From positions 2,197,501 through 2,261,500 of the forward strand of contig CM067529.1 in the NCBI GenBank assembly GCA_034509925.1: a stretch of 64,000 nt of DNA, in the 5' to 3' direction. Origin of the DNA: Hirudinaria manillensis. Lineage: Eukaryota; Annelida; Clitellata; Hirudinida; Hirudinidae. Below are positions 1-14,511 of the stretch, piece by piece (within the stretch, counting starts at the first letter, position 1; each line of letters opens with the position of its first letter). The notes under the pieces are model-generated. The model saw only the letters and a program-made list of their open reading frames with translations, made no database searches and was not told the origin of the DNA. Position numbers and translations under genes: made by a program.

Positions 1-530
1 AACTTTATTTCTACTTCGTGAACTCGTAAAGTCGTAAACACAACACACACACAACACAACATACACAACACATACATAACACAACACACACACACAACAC
101 ACACGCACACACAACACAACACACAACACATTGCTCGTGGAAAGTGACGATGTTCCGACAGACAGACAGACAGACAGAAAGTTTATTTTCTTCCTTTTTA
201 GCGAGTTTCAAACGATGTATTTTTAGACAAAACGGATACGAAACGGGTTAATTCCAATTAAATTGAAAATATTTACATTTTAATATTTAATATTAAAAAT
301 ATAAATTAAAATTAAAAATATAAATATATATTATAAATTATGTATTATTAATATTATAAATATATATTATTTACTAATTATTTATAAATTAAATGGTATA
401 ATTTATAAATAATATATATTTATAATTTAAATTTAAATTTAAAGCGCAATAAAACTAAAAATTAAAAAAAAACAAAAAAACTATTTCAAATGAAATTATT
501 TTCTTTCATTTTTTTCCTTCTACTTTTCAG
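1..530. other. AT-rich, low-complexity DNA (gap)
   Basis: No gene seen. Bases 35-135 are CACAACA-type repeats and 158-178 are GACA tetramers, followed by 200 bp of nearly pure A/T words (247-450) with many short inverted repeats. Upstream coding exons of the CH gene are probably left of the window. Confidence 0.6.
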
Positions 531-4227
<3,697 letters not shown>

Positions 4228-4830
4228 TTTCGTAACAAATTATGACGTAGAATCTCCGTGCGATTCATAATTTTCTTTATTTATGAATTATGATAATTTC
4301 ACGGCGTTTGTTAAAGTCATCCTTGAAGTATATGAAATCCTTTCTGAGCGTTTTTTTATATAAAAATGGGTCTGTTCAAGATGTGTTCACCTGGCTAATG
4401 TTTACGAACATCCGTGGACAAATCTTCGATGAATTTATTGCTATATTATTTCTATGAAAAGAAAAAAAAAAACAAACACAATATATTTTGATGTAAAATT
4501 TACTTTTATAAAGAACTTACGAGTGATTCTGTTGGAATATATTTTCGGAAGTATTTCAGATGTTTAGAAATTCTTGTGGTGAGGCCTGATTTTTAAAAAT
4601 GTGTGTGCGTAGCGTGTGCGTGTGTGTTCGTGTGTGGCATAGTTTTTCCTGGCGATAGTTAGCGATTGTGCGCTACATAAATGATGACGTCCGTCCTCTG
4701 AAAGCCTCTGAGTTTTGAAATCAGTCGAACGAAGCGTTCAAAAACATTCTTTGTTGACCTTCAGAAAGCATGATGTCATTACGAGGGGTCGTGTCCGTGC
4801 AATTTGTTAGGAATGTAAATTTACACGACG

Positions 4831-4831
<1 letters not shown>

Positions 4832-4864
<33 letters not shown>

Positions 4865-4928
4865 GTTATTATTATTATTGTTATTGTTATTATTATTATT
4901 ATTGAATTATTGTTATTATTATTATTAA

Positions 4929-5000
<72 letters not shown>
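4832..5000. repeat. (ATT)n microsatellite with GTT variants
   Basis: About 55 imperfect triplets in the intergenic region. It is followed at 5121-5180 by AATAATATT/ATTATTAAT words that are self-complementary. Confidence 0.92.
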
Positions 5001-5544
5001 GTTACTTTTATTTATTTAAAGTTATTTTCACTTTCAATTATTTTAGGATTTATTATTTAACTATGCTTATATAATGCTTTAGTCTTAATATTATCTACAT
5101 GAAATTTTTGTAACCAATATTATTAATATTAATAATAATATTATAATAATATTAATAATAATGATATTATTATTATTACCATTACTAACAGTATTTTATG
5201 ATAAATTTAGCTAATTAAATTTAAAATAAATATAATAATTGCATTAAAACACCTTTAAATATTTCAGATCGGCCTGAATTTAAGCAAACAATTGAGTCTA
5301 ACTATTGCCATATCGATTCCGCTTGTCCAAGAATTTTTTTACCTTGGACGTCCAAGGGTTAAAGAAGCAATTGATTTTAATTATTTTAAAGAATTAATAA
5401 TAATTATTAATTAATAAATTTTAATTATTGAGAATTAATTTTAAATATTTCTTTACCTAAGCCAAGAAAATGTGAAATATCGCATATATAAAATTGCACC
5501 TTAAATAGGATATAAAAATTAGATTTTATTCGTTAACAGGATAT

Positions 5545-5688
5545 AAATTTATAATTTAATTGAATTTATAATTTAATTAAATTTATAATTTAGTTAAATT
5601 TATAATTTAGTTAAATTTATAATTTAGTTAAATTTATAATTTAATGCAATTTAAAATTTAATTAATTAAATTTATAATTTAATGAATA
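5545..5688. repeat. 17-bp AT-only tandem repeat
   Basis: The unit is close to aatttataatttagtta (variants ...taattg, ...taatta, ...taatgc), with about 8 copies and one unit longer by ATTA. No coding content. Confidence 0.9.
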
Positions 5689-6770
5689 TCGAATCATAAT
5701 TCTACAAAATCGTTGAAAGGCATTTATTTTGAACAAGAACTCAAATAATTTCAAAGTTTTAAGTCCTTCGTAAAATTAATAAATAAAAAAATATAAAAAA
5801 AATTATACGAGAAATTTACAAGAAAAAGAAACAAGACAAAAAAAAATCATAAAATCATAATTGGCGAAATTGAATGCTTGCGAAGCAACTTAAACTTAAT
5901 TTGCAATCGTTATAAGCAAAATAAAAACACAATTTTAAACATTTTGAACAATCAATCTTTCGAGAAAAATTCCAGATGTTTCAAAAAGAATTATTCGTGG
6001 TACACAAATGAACGCGAGACACGATTCCGATTCCTACCTGTTCTTCAATACAGGTATTCTTGCTGGCTAGCAACGCGCCACAAACCTTTTTCTTCTGCAA
6101 GGATCGAAAAACCGTTCAAAAACATTTTGCAATTCATGGTTTTTTTTTATTATTTGTTATTTATTTTTTATTGTTTTTTTTTTTATATTTTGTTTATTGG
6201 TCTAAAACAAGATGAATCAACAGAAAATTAAAATCACTTAAATGGTTTGACATTTTTTTGGCGAAGCGAACAATTGCAAACAATTTTTCTGCCACGAATG
6301 AAATCAAAAGTAAAAATCTAAACTAACGAAAAGCAACTGTTACGTTTAACTTCAGTTTTTTAAATGATTTTATTGTCAACAAAGAAATATTTTCTTCATC
6401 TTCGGAATTCTTAAAACAGTTTAAAAGTGAACATGAACTGATAAATTCATCTCGACTGAACGCATGGAGTAAAAAAAAATAGTTCCGAGGTCATTAAACG
6501 TGACTGCATAGTGCATAACTTATTGCGGACATAAATATTTGATTTATTAGTTAAATATTAAAGATTAATATCGTTAATATTAATTTACAAATAATGTCCA
6601 AAGTTAAGAACAGAAAAATGCAAATTGGCTTCTGCAGTTTCGATTCCAAACTTTTCAGTCCGAGTGAACACTGGTCTCAACAACTCAAAACAACATCATC
6701 AACAACATCAGCAACAACCACCACAACAACTACAACATCAACAAAAACCTCACAGCAACAACAACAGCAA

Positions 6771-8409
6771 TCAACAATCGAAGATGAAGACTTGTTCCAG
6801 TCTGTGTCTGTCAAGTACTGTGTAACTGTACTTGTCGCCAAAGTCGTAGGCAGCTCTCGTCATGAGCCTAGAAAGGCCTTTGTTGTTGTTGTTGTTGTTA
6901 TTATTATTATTATTATTGCTGTTGTTCTTGTTATTGATGATAATAGTATTATTATTATCGTCGTTTTTGCTGTTGATGAAGTTTAAAGACTGTTTGTTAC
7001 AATCTAGATGATGTAACGAATGACTGGGACTCGATTGAACTGTCAAACTGATGTCGCTCTTGTCGCTGCGGTCGCTGCTGTGGTTGTCGCCGCAGGCGCC
7101 GGAGTTGCGGAGTTGAGCGGTGCTTTTTAGAGTTCCGTCGGACTGGCTGGAAAGTTGAAGGAGAGTCTGATCGAAGGAAGTACTCAAAGCGAATGAGGAG
7201 AGTGCATCTTCGTCCAACTTGGAAGCGAGTTTCTTCAGGTGCATCGTAATGGCCGACATGTTGCTCTCGTTGTAGATGATGGGAGAGTTCTGAGTCGAAG
7301 AGGAGACGATGCCTTCGTCGTAAGAGTCGCACCTGGAATTCAGAAAAAAGGGTGAAGGTCATTGGATGAACTGGCTTATGAATAATTAATCGAGCAGACG
7401 ATTTTCATTCGACCAGTTGAATAACTTAGAGGGAGATTAGCATACGCCCTAAGTCAATCACTCGATAATAAATCACATGAAGCAGTTTTTTTTGTTATTA
7501 TTTTCCTTTCTATAATCAAATACCTCGATTTTGCAGAAGGTTGGAATCTCTTGAGGACGAGACTGAGGTAACCCTCCTTGCCAGAGGACTTGATGAGACC
7601 GACGGCATTAGAGTGTGTCATGTCTTTCAGTTCCTTGTCGTTGACTGAAGTCAACTCGTCACCTGAGAATTGAAGGAAGAATGAAAAACGTCTTCAATAA
7701 ACACGTCAACTTTTCTTTATCGACTCTCGAACTCTTTGAAAATGTGGCCACGAGCCTTTCTCAGAGCGAATTCTTCAAAATTACGATGGGTTTTTCTTTT
7801 CTTAGACAGTAGAGCAGTTTAATTTGAAAATATTTTAAGCATGAAATATGCGATTCCTCTAATTGATGCAATTTAAGGAATAATAAAAACTATAATAATA
7901 AGTTATAATTATTATTATTATTATTATTACCACTATAATTATTATTCTTGCATTTATTCTTAATAGCATAACAACATGATAGTCATAAAAACGTTTTTTT
8001 TTTAAACCCATCCCAGCAATTACTCGAAGATAAAAACAAGTTGTTTGTAAAATTCGTGAGAAAATCCTGTGAATGGAGACACAATCAAAGACTGCTAACA
8101 GGGGTGCCGTGGAATTAAAGTAGAATTAAGGCAGAAAAAAGAAGATTAAATATAAATTGAGACTCAAACTATTTTTAAAACAATTTTTTTTTTAAATCCC
8201 ATTTGGGGACTTTGTTCTGCCAGCCACAATCGCACCACAATCGTGCCTAGAAAAGCAGAGGAACAGAAAATTACAAAATAAATAAGTTTTTGTCTCAGAG
8301 ATCAGAGATGTTCTGAGATCGAACGAGTCAGAAGTTTACCCGGTGATGAAAAAAAAAATGGCTTCCATTGATAAACAGTGGGCGATACTAGGGAAGAGAG
8401 ATAAACGCG

Positions 8410-8456
<47 letters not shown>

Positions 8457-10204
8457 ATAGTGAGTTGATATCAGACGAATAATAGGAAAAGAATTTCAAG
8501 CATGTTCGAATGTGAATTGATGACGATTGCAGATCTGTTTAAGGTCTTCTGTAGTAGAGGCGATATTATTATTTCTAGATGACAATTTCTAATATAAACA
8601 AATAAGAGAATCATCTGAATACTGCCACGTTAGTAAATAAATAAATAAATAAATAATTTGTGAATCTGAATATCTAATAGGGTCAGGAGGAGGCCTCTTA
8701 AATGAAGTGTACTTTATGTTGTTCATCAGTAGGTTGTGAGTTCGCAGGAGTCGTTTAAAGCGTTTAAGGCATTCAGATTGGTCCACAAAAAGTCGAAACT
8801 ACCTGACCAAAGTCAGTCGCTGTGGCATACGAGCAGGCTCTTCAGAGATATTGAGACATTCAGTACTCTCAGTACGGACTAGACTCTCGTGTAAATATAT
8901 ACACACGAGTAGATATTTAAATCATGTTGTAAAATAACCTAACCGTCCATTAATGGAATAAATTTGCATAAATTTATGACCGTAGAAAGAATGTAAAATG
9001 AAGAAAGTTTGTTGTGCGGTAAACAAATGGGACACATTCTAATGCGGCGTACAACGGGTGAGTGTACTCACGAGTGTAGACTGACTGACTGACTGACTGA
9101 TATTCGATCAGAATCTCTGTGTTTATCGAAAAGCATGTGTCCCTTGCATCTATATCTTATCAATATGTTCATCAGTACTGAACCATTCAGCGGTTCATTC
9201 AGCAATTCTTCCGTGCAAGAGTCACAGAAATGAATCACAAACTCGAATTCCCCTACGTGACTTGTCCCCCCTATTGAAATATCTCGGCTGACGTCCATTC
9301 AAGAAATCTATTCACAAGAACCGACTTAAACATCCACGCAAGTTCAGACGAGTTGCGACAATAAAACAAACTAACAGCATCATCCGCCACCACAAAAGCA
9401 ACAGAAGCCCATTGAACCCATTCACCAGCAACAATCACAACAATCATTCCGTCAATCAACCAATCAATCATTCATCAACTGACCTTTTTGTAAAAGTCCC
9501 GCTGCAAGCCCTTCCTCGTGTACGGTTTTGACGTAGATCCCCATCGGACCCCGGGGCGAATCCACACCCCCGACCACGGTGAAACCGAACTTCTTACAGT
9601 CCGCTCTTTTCCTCAACTCCAGACGGACGGTCTTCGTCGAGGAACCGAAGCAAATGACAGACGAGCTCGGACTTTCCGTCCGATTAGAAAGGTCGTTGCT
9701 GGAGGTTGCACTGGAGATGCAGGTGTCGAAAGACGAGCAGGACATGTGTTTCCCGTCCAGGGTCATGTTGCTGTCGGAAAGTTCGGAGCATTTGTCGATG
9801 AGAATCGTTATGGGCGAGGCCTTCGAAGGCTCTGGCGCGTCTCCAGTCGCTGCCCTGAAGTATCTCTGGAAGGGGGAATGATTGTCATCTGTTGTCTCGA
9901 AATCGTCGACGTCTACGGACGGATTGTTCCACCTGCTGACGAGGCGCGGAGTCGAACAGACGCTCCAAGCGTGGATGGAACTACCCTCGTCTTCGCTTTC
10001 GCTTTTGACCGAGCCTCCCATCGACAAACTTCTGTGCTTTTGCTGGCGAAGGATGATCGCGTGTCTCGTTTCTGCCAACCTTTTTTTCTTCTTGCACCTC
10101 AAACTTGGTCTGTCGTTGTTGTTGTTGTTGTGATTGTGGTTGTTGTCGGCGGCCAGCTTTGACGTTGAGGTCGTTTGGGGGGTTGTAATCTGAGGTAGAA
10201 TGTC

Positions 10205-10235
<31 letters not shown>

Positions 10236-10336
10236 TCGCTGTTGTTGTTGTTGTTGTTGTTGTTGAGGTCCGTTTTTGAAACTTCTCTTGAAAAGGATTG
10301 GTTCTCACTTCTTCTCGTCACGACGAATTTAAGCAT
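6771..10336 (-). CDS. PDZ-domain protein with Asn-rich N-terminus
   Basis: Three exons on the minus strand: 10336-9484, 7662-7524 and 7332-6771 (TGA). Junctions are AAAG|GTCAGT to CTCAG|GTGACG, and TCGAG|GTATTT to TCCAG|GTGCGA. They keep phase and give 1554 nt, 517 codons plus stop. One PDZ domain spans about residues 236-322: carboxylate-binding loop KFGFTVVGG, then GIYVKTVHEEGLAAG, GDELTSVN and DMTHSNAVGLIK. The intron falls between the B/C and D strands. Residues about 25-60 and 430-450 contain Asn runs encoded by AAC/AAT microsatellites; the rest is Ser-rich and probably disordered. PDZ domains bind C-terminal tails and scaffold membrane or junction complexes, but the exact subfamily was not recognised. 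A CAG acceptor touches the ATG at 10336, so this may be an internal exon and the true N-terminus could lie upstream. AATAAA on the minus strand at 6547-6542 could end the transcript. Confidence 0.8.
8416..8452. repeat. (GA)n microsatellite
   Basis: About 18 GA dinucleotides in the 1.8-kb intron of the PDZ gene (7663-9483). The same intron has (AATA)n at 8636-8656 and a GACT tetramer run at 9082-9099. Confidence 0.95.
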
Positions 10337-13300
10337 CTGATGAAAAGTTTGTCAGCAATTAACTTCAAATTCGGTTCATTTTTAAACTACTATTAATTCT
10401 ATTTTAATATTTAAGTCAACTAAAACTAATGTTATTAAAGTTATTAATAAAAACTCTATTATTTACGTAAAATTTCTTATCGTCAACTATGGCCAGTGAA
10501 GTAATAAACGTTCAGAGGATTGACACAATTCACATCAGAGTTTCAAAACAGTTCAACGACTCATTAAGAACTCTACAAGAACCTTATGATTCGCAACCCG
10601 CAAAATTCTGAAACCAACCTTTTTAGAAATCGAAAGTTGAACTAAAAAGCAAATGTCCTCCTTCCTCGACTGACTAGAAACGAAAACGAAAACCCAAAAA
10701 CATCAGAATTTACTTCCTTTTTAAACTTTAAAATCCGAAAATAAAACGAGCGTTCGTTCGTTCGTTCGAAGCGAAGTATCCGAAGGCTCTAAGATAATGT
10801 TTTCTTTCTCGTTCTGACCAGCTTCAGTCGTTCCTTTTAAGTGGCGTGCACCTCGTGACGTTTAAATACTTAGCATAGTTACGCAACACCACAGGTGCTC
10901 GGATAACCGGATTAATAAAGGTAACTTCTACGACTTCTAAAGGTAATACAGAAAGATGACAGATACCTGTATGCAGAACATAAAAGTTAAACCTAACTTT
11001 TACAAGCTCCCGTTCTGATAAGCGTGCGTTTATCTCTATTATTATGACAATGTTTTATGATAATGAAGTCGGCTTTGATAACTCTGCCAGTAGTGATGAT
11101 GATGACGACGGCGGGCCAGGAGGCGGACCAGGTAATTAGAGGCACTCGATCAGGTGAATAAACACGGTGATTAGGAATGTTTGACCACAACTGTTGTTAT
11201 CGCATTCTAAAAAATAAGTCAAGGTTGATTTTTTTTTATTTTTAAAACAAATAAAAAGAATTCAAATACCAAAACAACAAACAACATCAATAATTTCTGA
11301 TGAAATCGGAATGCTGCTTGCACAAGATAATACAAACACCACCTTCACCACCACCACTAACAACAACAATAATAGTAATAATAATAACATTCTTATTATA
11401 ACCTATAATATTATGAATAATATTTTATAATATTATAACCTATAATATTATGAATAATATTTTTGAAATATAATAACAGCATACTCATTAATTATATTCT
11501 TAATGATGCTGTCCTAATTTTAATAATCACAAATGACTTGGCACCAAAAGTTGAACGATTAATGCTATTGTTGCGGTCATGTTGTTGTTGCTGCTGTTGT
11601 TGTCAACGCATGTAAAACCCGAAGTACAGCAACAACAGCAACAACATCAGTGACAGATACAAAACAACATTTTGTAGTTAACAATCAAGAAAGACCATGA
11701 AATCAAGCAGCTTTGAAGCGACATTCACAGGCGCTTCAATCAACTTGGTTGTTGTTGATAACGATCGAGTTGTTGGACTTTGTCTTGGACCGATAACTGT
11801 TTTGTATCTTGTGTGATGTTCACGGGTGTTATAATGATGTTGTTGGACCGAAGTTGTTGTTGTTGTTGTTGTTCGAAGCGTGGCATTGAAGGTTGAAACT
11901 TCTGACAGTCCATTGTTTGTTGGTGTTGCTTGGTGTTCATGAAACGATCAACACTTGTTGAGACGACTTTTTTTCTTATAATATCTTTCAAGAACACCGA
12001 CGATTACCAACATTCCTAACAACAAGCTACAACAACACTTCGATAATAGCATGCAGCGATGATGATGATGGTGTTGGTGGTGGTAACTATTACGATGTTG
12101 TTGTTGATTGTCTGGGATGATGAGCTAATGATGAATCTGGTGGTCTGCTCGTAGGATTGAAACGCGCGTTAAATTCAGGTGAGAAGCTGATTTAATAAAG
12201 GTGTTCAAATTAAGATCACGTGGGCCAGGAGCCGATCTGACGAACAAATCGAATCAATAACAATTACAATCATAATAATATAATAACAATAATAATAATA
12301 ACAATAATTATTACAATTCTGTTGTCGATTAAAATAATAAAACTTTAAAAGTAATAAATCATAATAATTATGATAAGAGAAAGTCACAAATATCCACAAA
12401 TACTTTTACAAACATTTACAAAAGAATAATTTTTTTTTTCAAAATATCAGAAATGCCTTCAAAGAGTCCTTTGTAAAGATTCGTAACCACTTATGACATC
12501 GGAATGTGACTTGTTCTGTACATTGAAGAACATGTGTGTCACACAGAAGTCAATTTGAATGCCACGCTGTCAACCCTTCTAACCTTCAGTCCATTCTTTA
12601 TGTTCTTTATATATATGTATGTAATGGACATCTATTTCAGTTGATCTATCTATAAAATTCACCAGCAATCAGCAATCTCTAATACAACACAACACAACAC
12701 AATGCAATGCAGTGCAAGAGGACATTACGAAGTGGAATGTGGACTCAATTCGATTTTAATTGTATGAGGAGTCAATCCACATTAATCCTAATGGTATTCA
12801 ATCTGGCATAAGATTGCTACATTGTGATGATAGTGATGACGATGACGACGACGATGATGCGGTTGTTTGCGGCACATTTTCAGTGGATTTATTTTTCTAT
12901 ATTAATAATAAGTCTTTCTGTAATATTTATGAAGCATTTAACGATATTTTATTTGTTACTCAATATTATCGATCGTGCTGATAAGCCTTCATTTATCTCT
13001 ATTATTATGAAAATTATTCGTTGCATCCGAAAGAGTAGTACTTTTGAAAAAGGTCAAAGTGGGATTAAAAGTGAATCTTCTAAATCCAGTCGAATTAAAG
13101 CACATCACCATCGGTGTGATTCATCTTTGGAGATTTAGTTTAAAAATCTTTTCAAAGATTTCGCAACGACTTTTTCGCCAGCCGCCAGGATTTCCTTGTT
13201 GTTGATCAATTTACATAATAACAATTTACAACGTAACTTTACGTTGGCTACGTAATCTTGCATAATTCCGAGATGCGGAGTTACTGCGTGTGTCTTAAGT

Positions 13301-14511
13301 AATTTCTAATTTTCTCGAGTAATCAAAGGATTGTTATTCTTTTGAAGCTAACGACTTTACAAGTCATTACGTCATTTTTACCGGCTCTAAATTGACAAGA
13401 AATACGTACATAGTTATGAAGAATTGTTGCCTTATTCAAATATTTATATTACACAATTAGTCGGAGATAACGTACCAAGCCTTTTAAGATTACAATTTAC
13501 TCAGAAATGTTATCAAATGCATCATCTCTTGCTGTATTCTTTGAACAGAACTAACAAAAACGACAACTCTGCATACGTAATGAGGACTTAAATCAAACTA
13601 CGAGGACTTAAACATCACCATGTCTCAATTTCTGGACTCCGGTTCGTACAAGGTTCACTGACATGCATTCGATAACTTCTCTAAAGTGTTCATTGTTCGT
13701 AACTCTTACTGATAACGTCTCCTTACCCTAAGTCTTATCCTTGTATCGATTAATATATCAGAATCTTCATGTTATTAAGACCAGAAACAATTGAAATGCC
13801 TTAGGCCTAATCTCAGAAATCAGGGAGCGCTAACCCAGCGCAGTTAAATTTTTATTGCATCCTAACCACTAGGACCTCAGTCGTCAGTGAATATCCATTC
13901 ATATTATATAAACTAATGTCACGCAAAAACCCACCCGGTCTGTCTCAAGATCACGTACCGCAACGTTCCAAATTCCTGACATGACTCTGAAACCTGAAGG
14001 TCGCATGAGAAATCGCGCGAGACGATCGCTATGGCGGCCGCTTCATTTTCGTCGTTGGCAAATACTTTTCGCACCGTAACATTTAACGTATTTACGAATC
14101 ACGTTGCTAAAGGGATATGCATAACAATTAATAATATTATAACTAATTCAGGGCTCATTTCCTCCAGTATTGTTTGGTTTCTCAAGTCTTTTTGAGAGAC
14201 TCTTAATTCATTAATTCCTTCAATTTTCTGTAACATAATTCTATCCAAGTGGGACAAATTTATCCCCTAACCTTTAACGATTCATTCCAAAAGTTACCAG
14301 CCATTTCAATCAGTGCATTTCAATCGATGCATTGCAATCAGTAATGTAACCAACCTTGCCAGATTGAATCGGGATTTCTTTAGCTGAAAAATTCCCCATT
14401 AAAGACATAATCTGATTCTGAGCAAACATCAAGAAACTAATAAATACTTTCAATTAATTTTAACTTTTATTTTTTGGTTTTTCATTGAGAGAAGGTGTTG
14501 ATTGAAGCTGT
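10337..14511. other. Region between PDZ and KLHDC2-like genes (gap)
   Basis: Probably the 5' side of the PDZ gene. It has many TTG/AAC and GAT triplet runs (11576-11650, 11855-11872, 12057-12110) and a duplicated AT segment (11393-11464). A short CpG-rich island-like stretch lies at 13950-14055. On the minus strand there, 13982-13959 reads ATG...GCG followed by GTACGT and could be a tiny first coding exon (MSGIWNVA). That is unproven. A Gln-rich frame (minus, 11997-11740) looks like microsatellite translation. Confidence 0.4.
11393..11464. repeat. 36-bp direct tandem duplication, AT-rich
   Basis: Two copies of a unit close to attataacctataatattatgaataatatttt, adjacent and nearly identical, so the duplication looks recent. 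Each unit is internally self-complementary (aatatt words). Confidence 0.85.

Larger units (their letters stand above)
4228..6770. other. Convergent intergenic region, AT-rich (gap)
   Basis: Holds the 3' UTRs of the CH gene (+) and the PDZ gene (-). A TG-rich tract lies near 4600-4635, a long (ATT)n with ATTGTT variants at 4832-5000, and a 17-bp AT repeat at 5545-5688. No supported coding region; the small frames in it are AT-rich and featureless. Confidence 0.6.

Noticed and set aside
11740..11997. Minus-strand Gln-rich frame of 85 codons as a 5' exon of the PDZ gene
   Set aside because: Its Gln run is a TTG microsatellite, and no phase-matched splice pair to 10336 was evident.
12760..13138. 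Plus-strand frames of 73 and 104 codons
   Set aside because: AT-rich, GAC/GAT repeat inside, no domain or signal and no splice partners.
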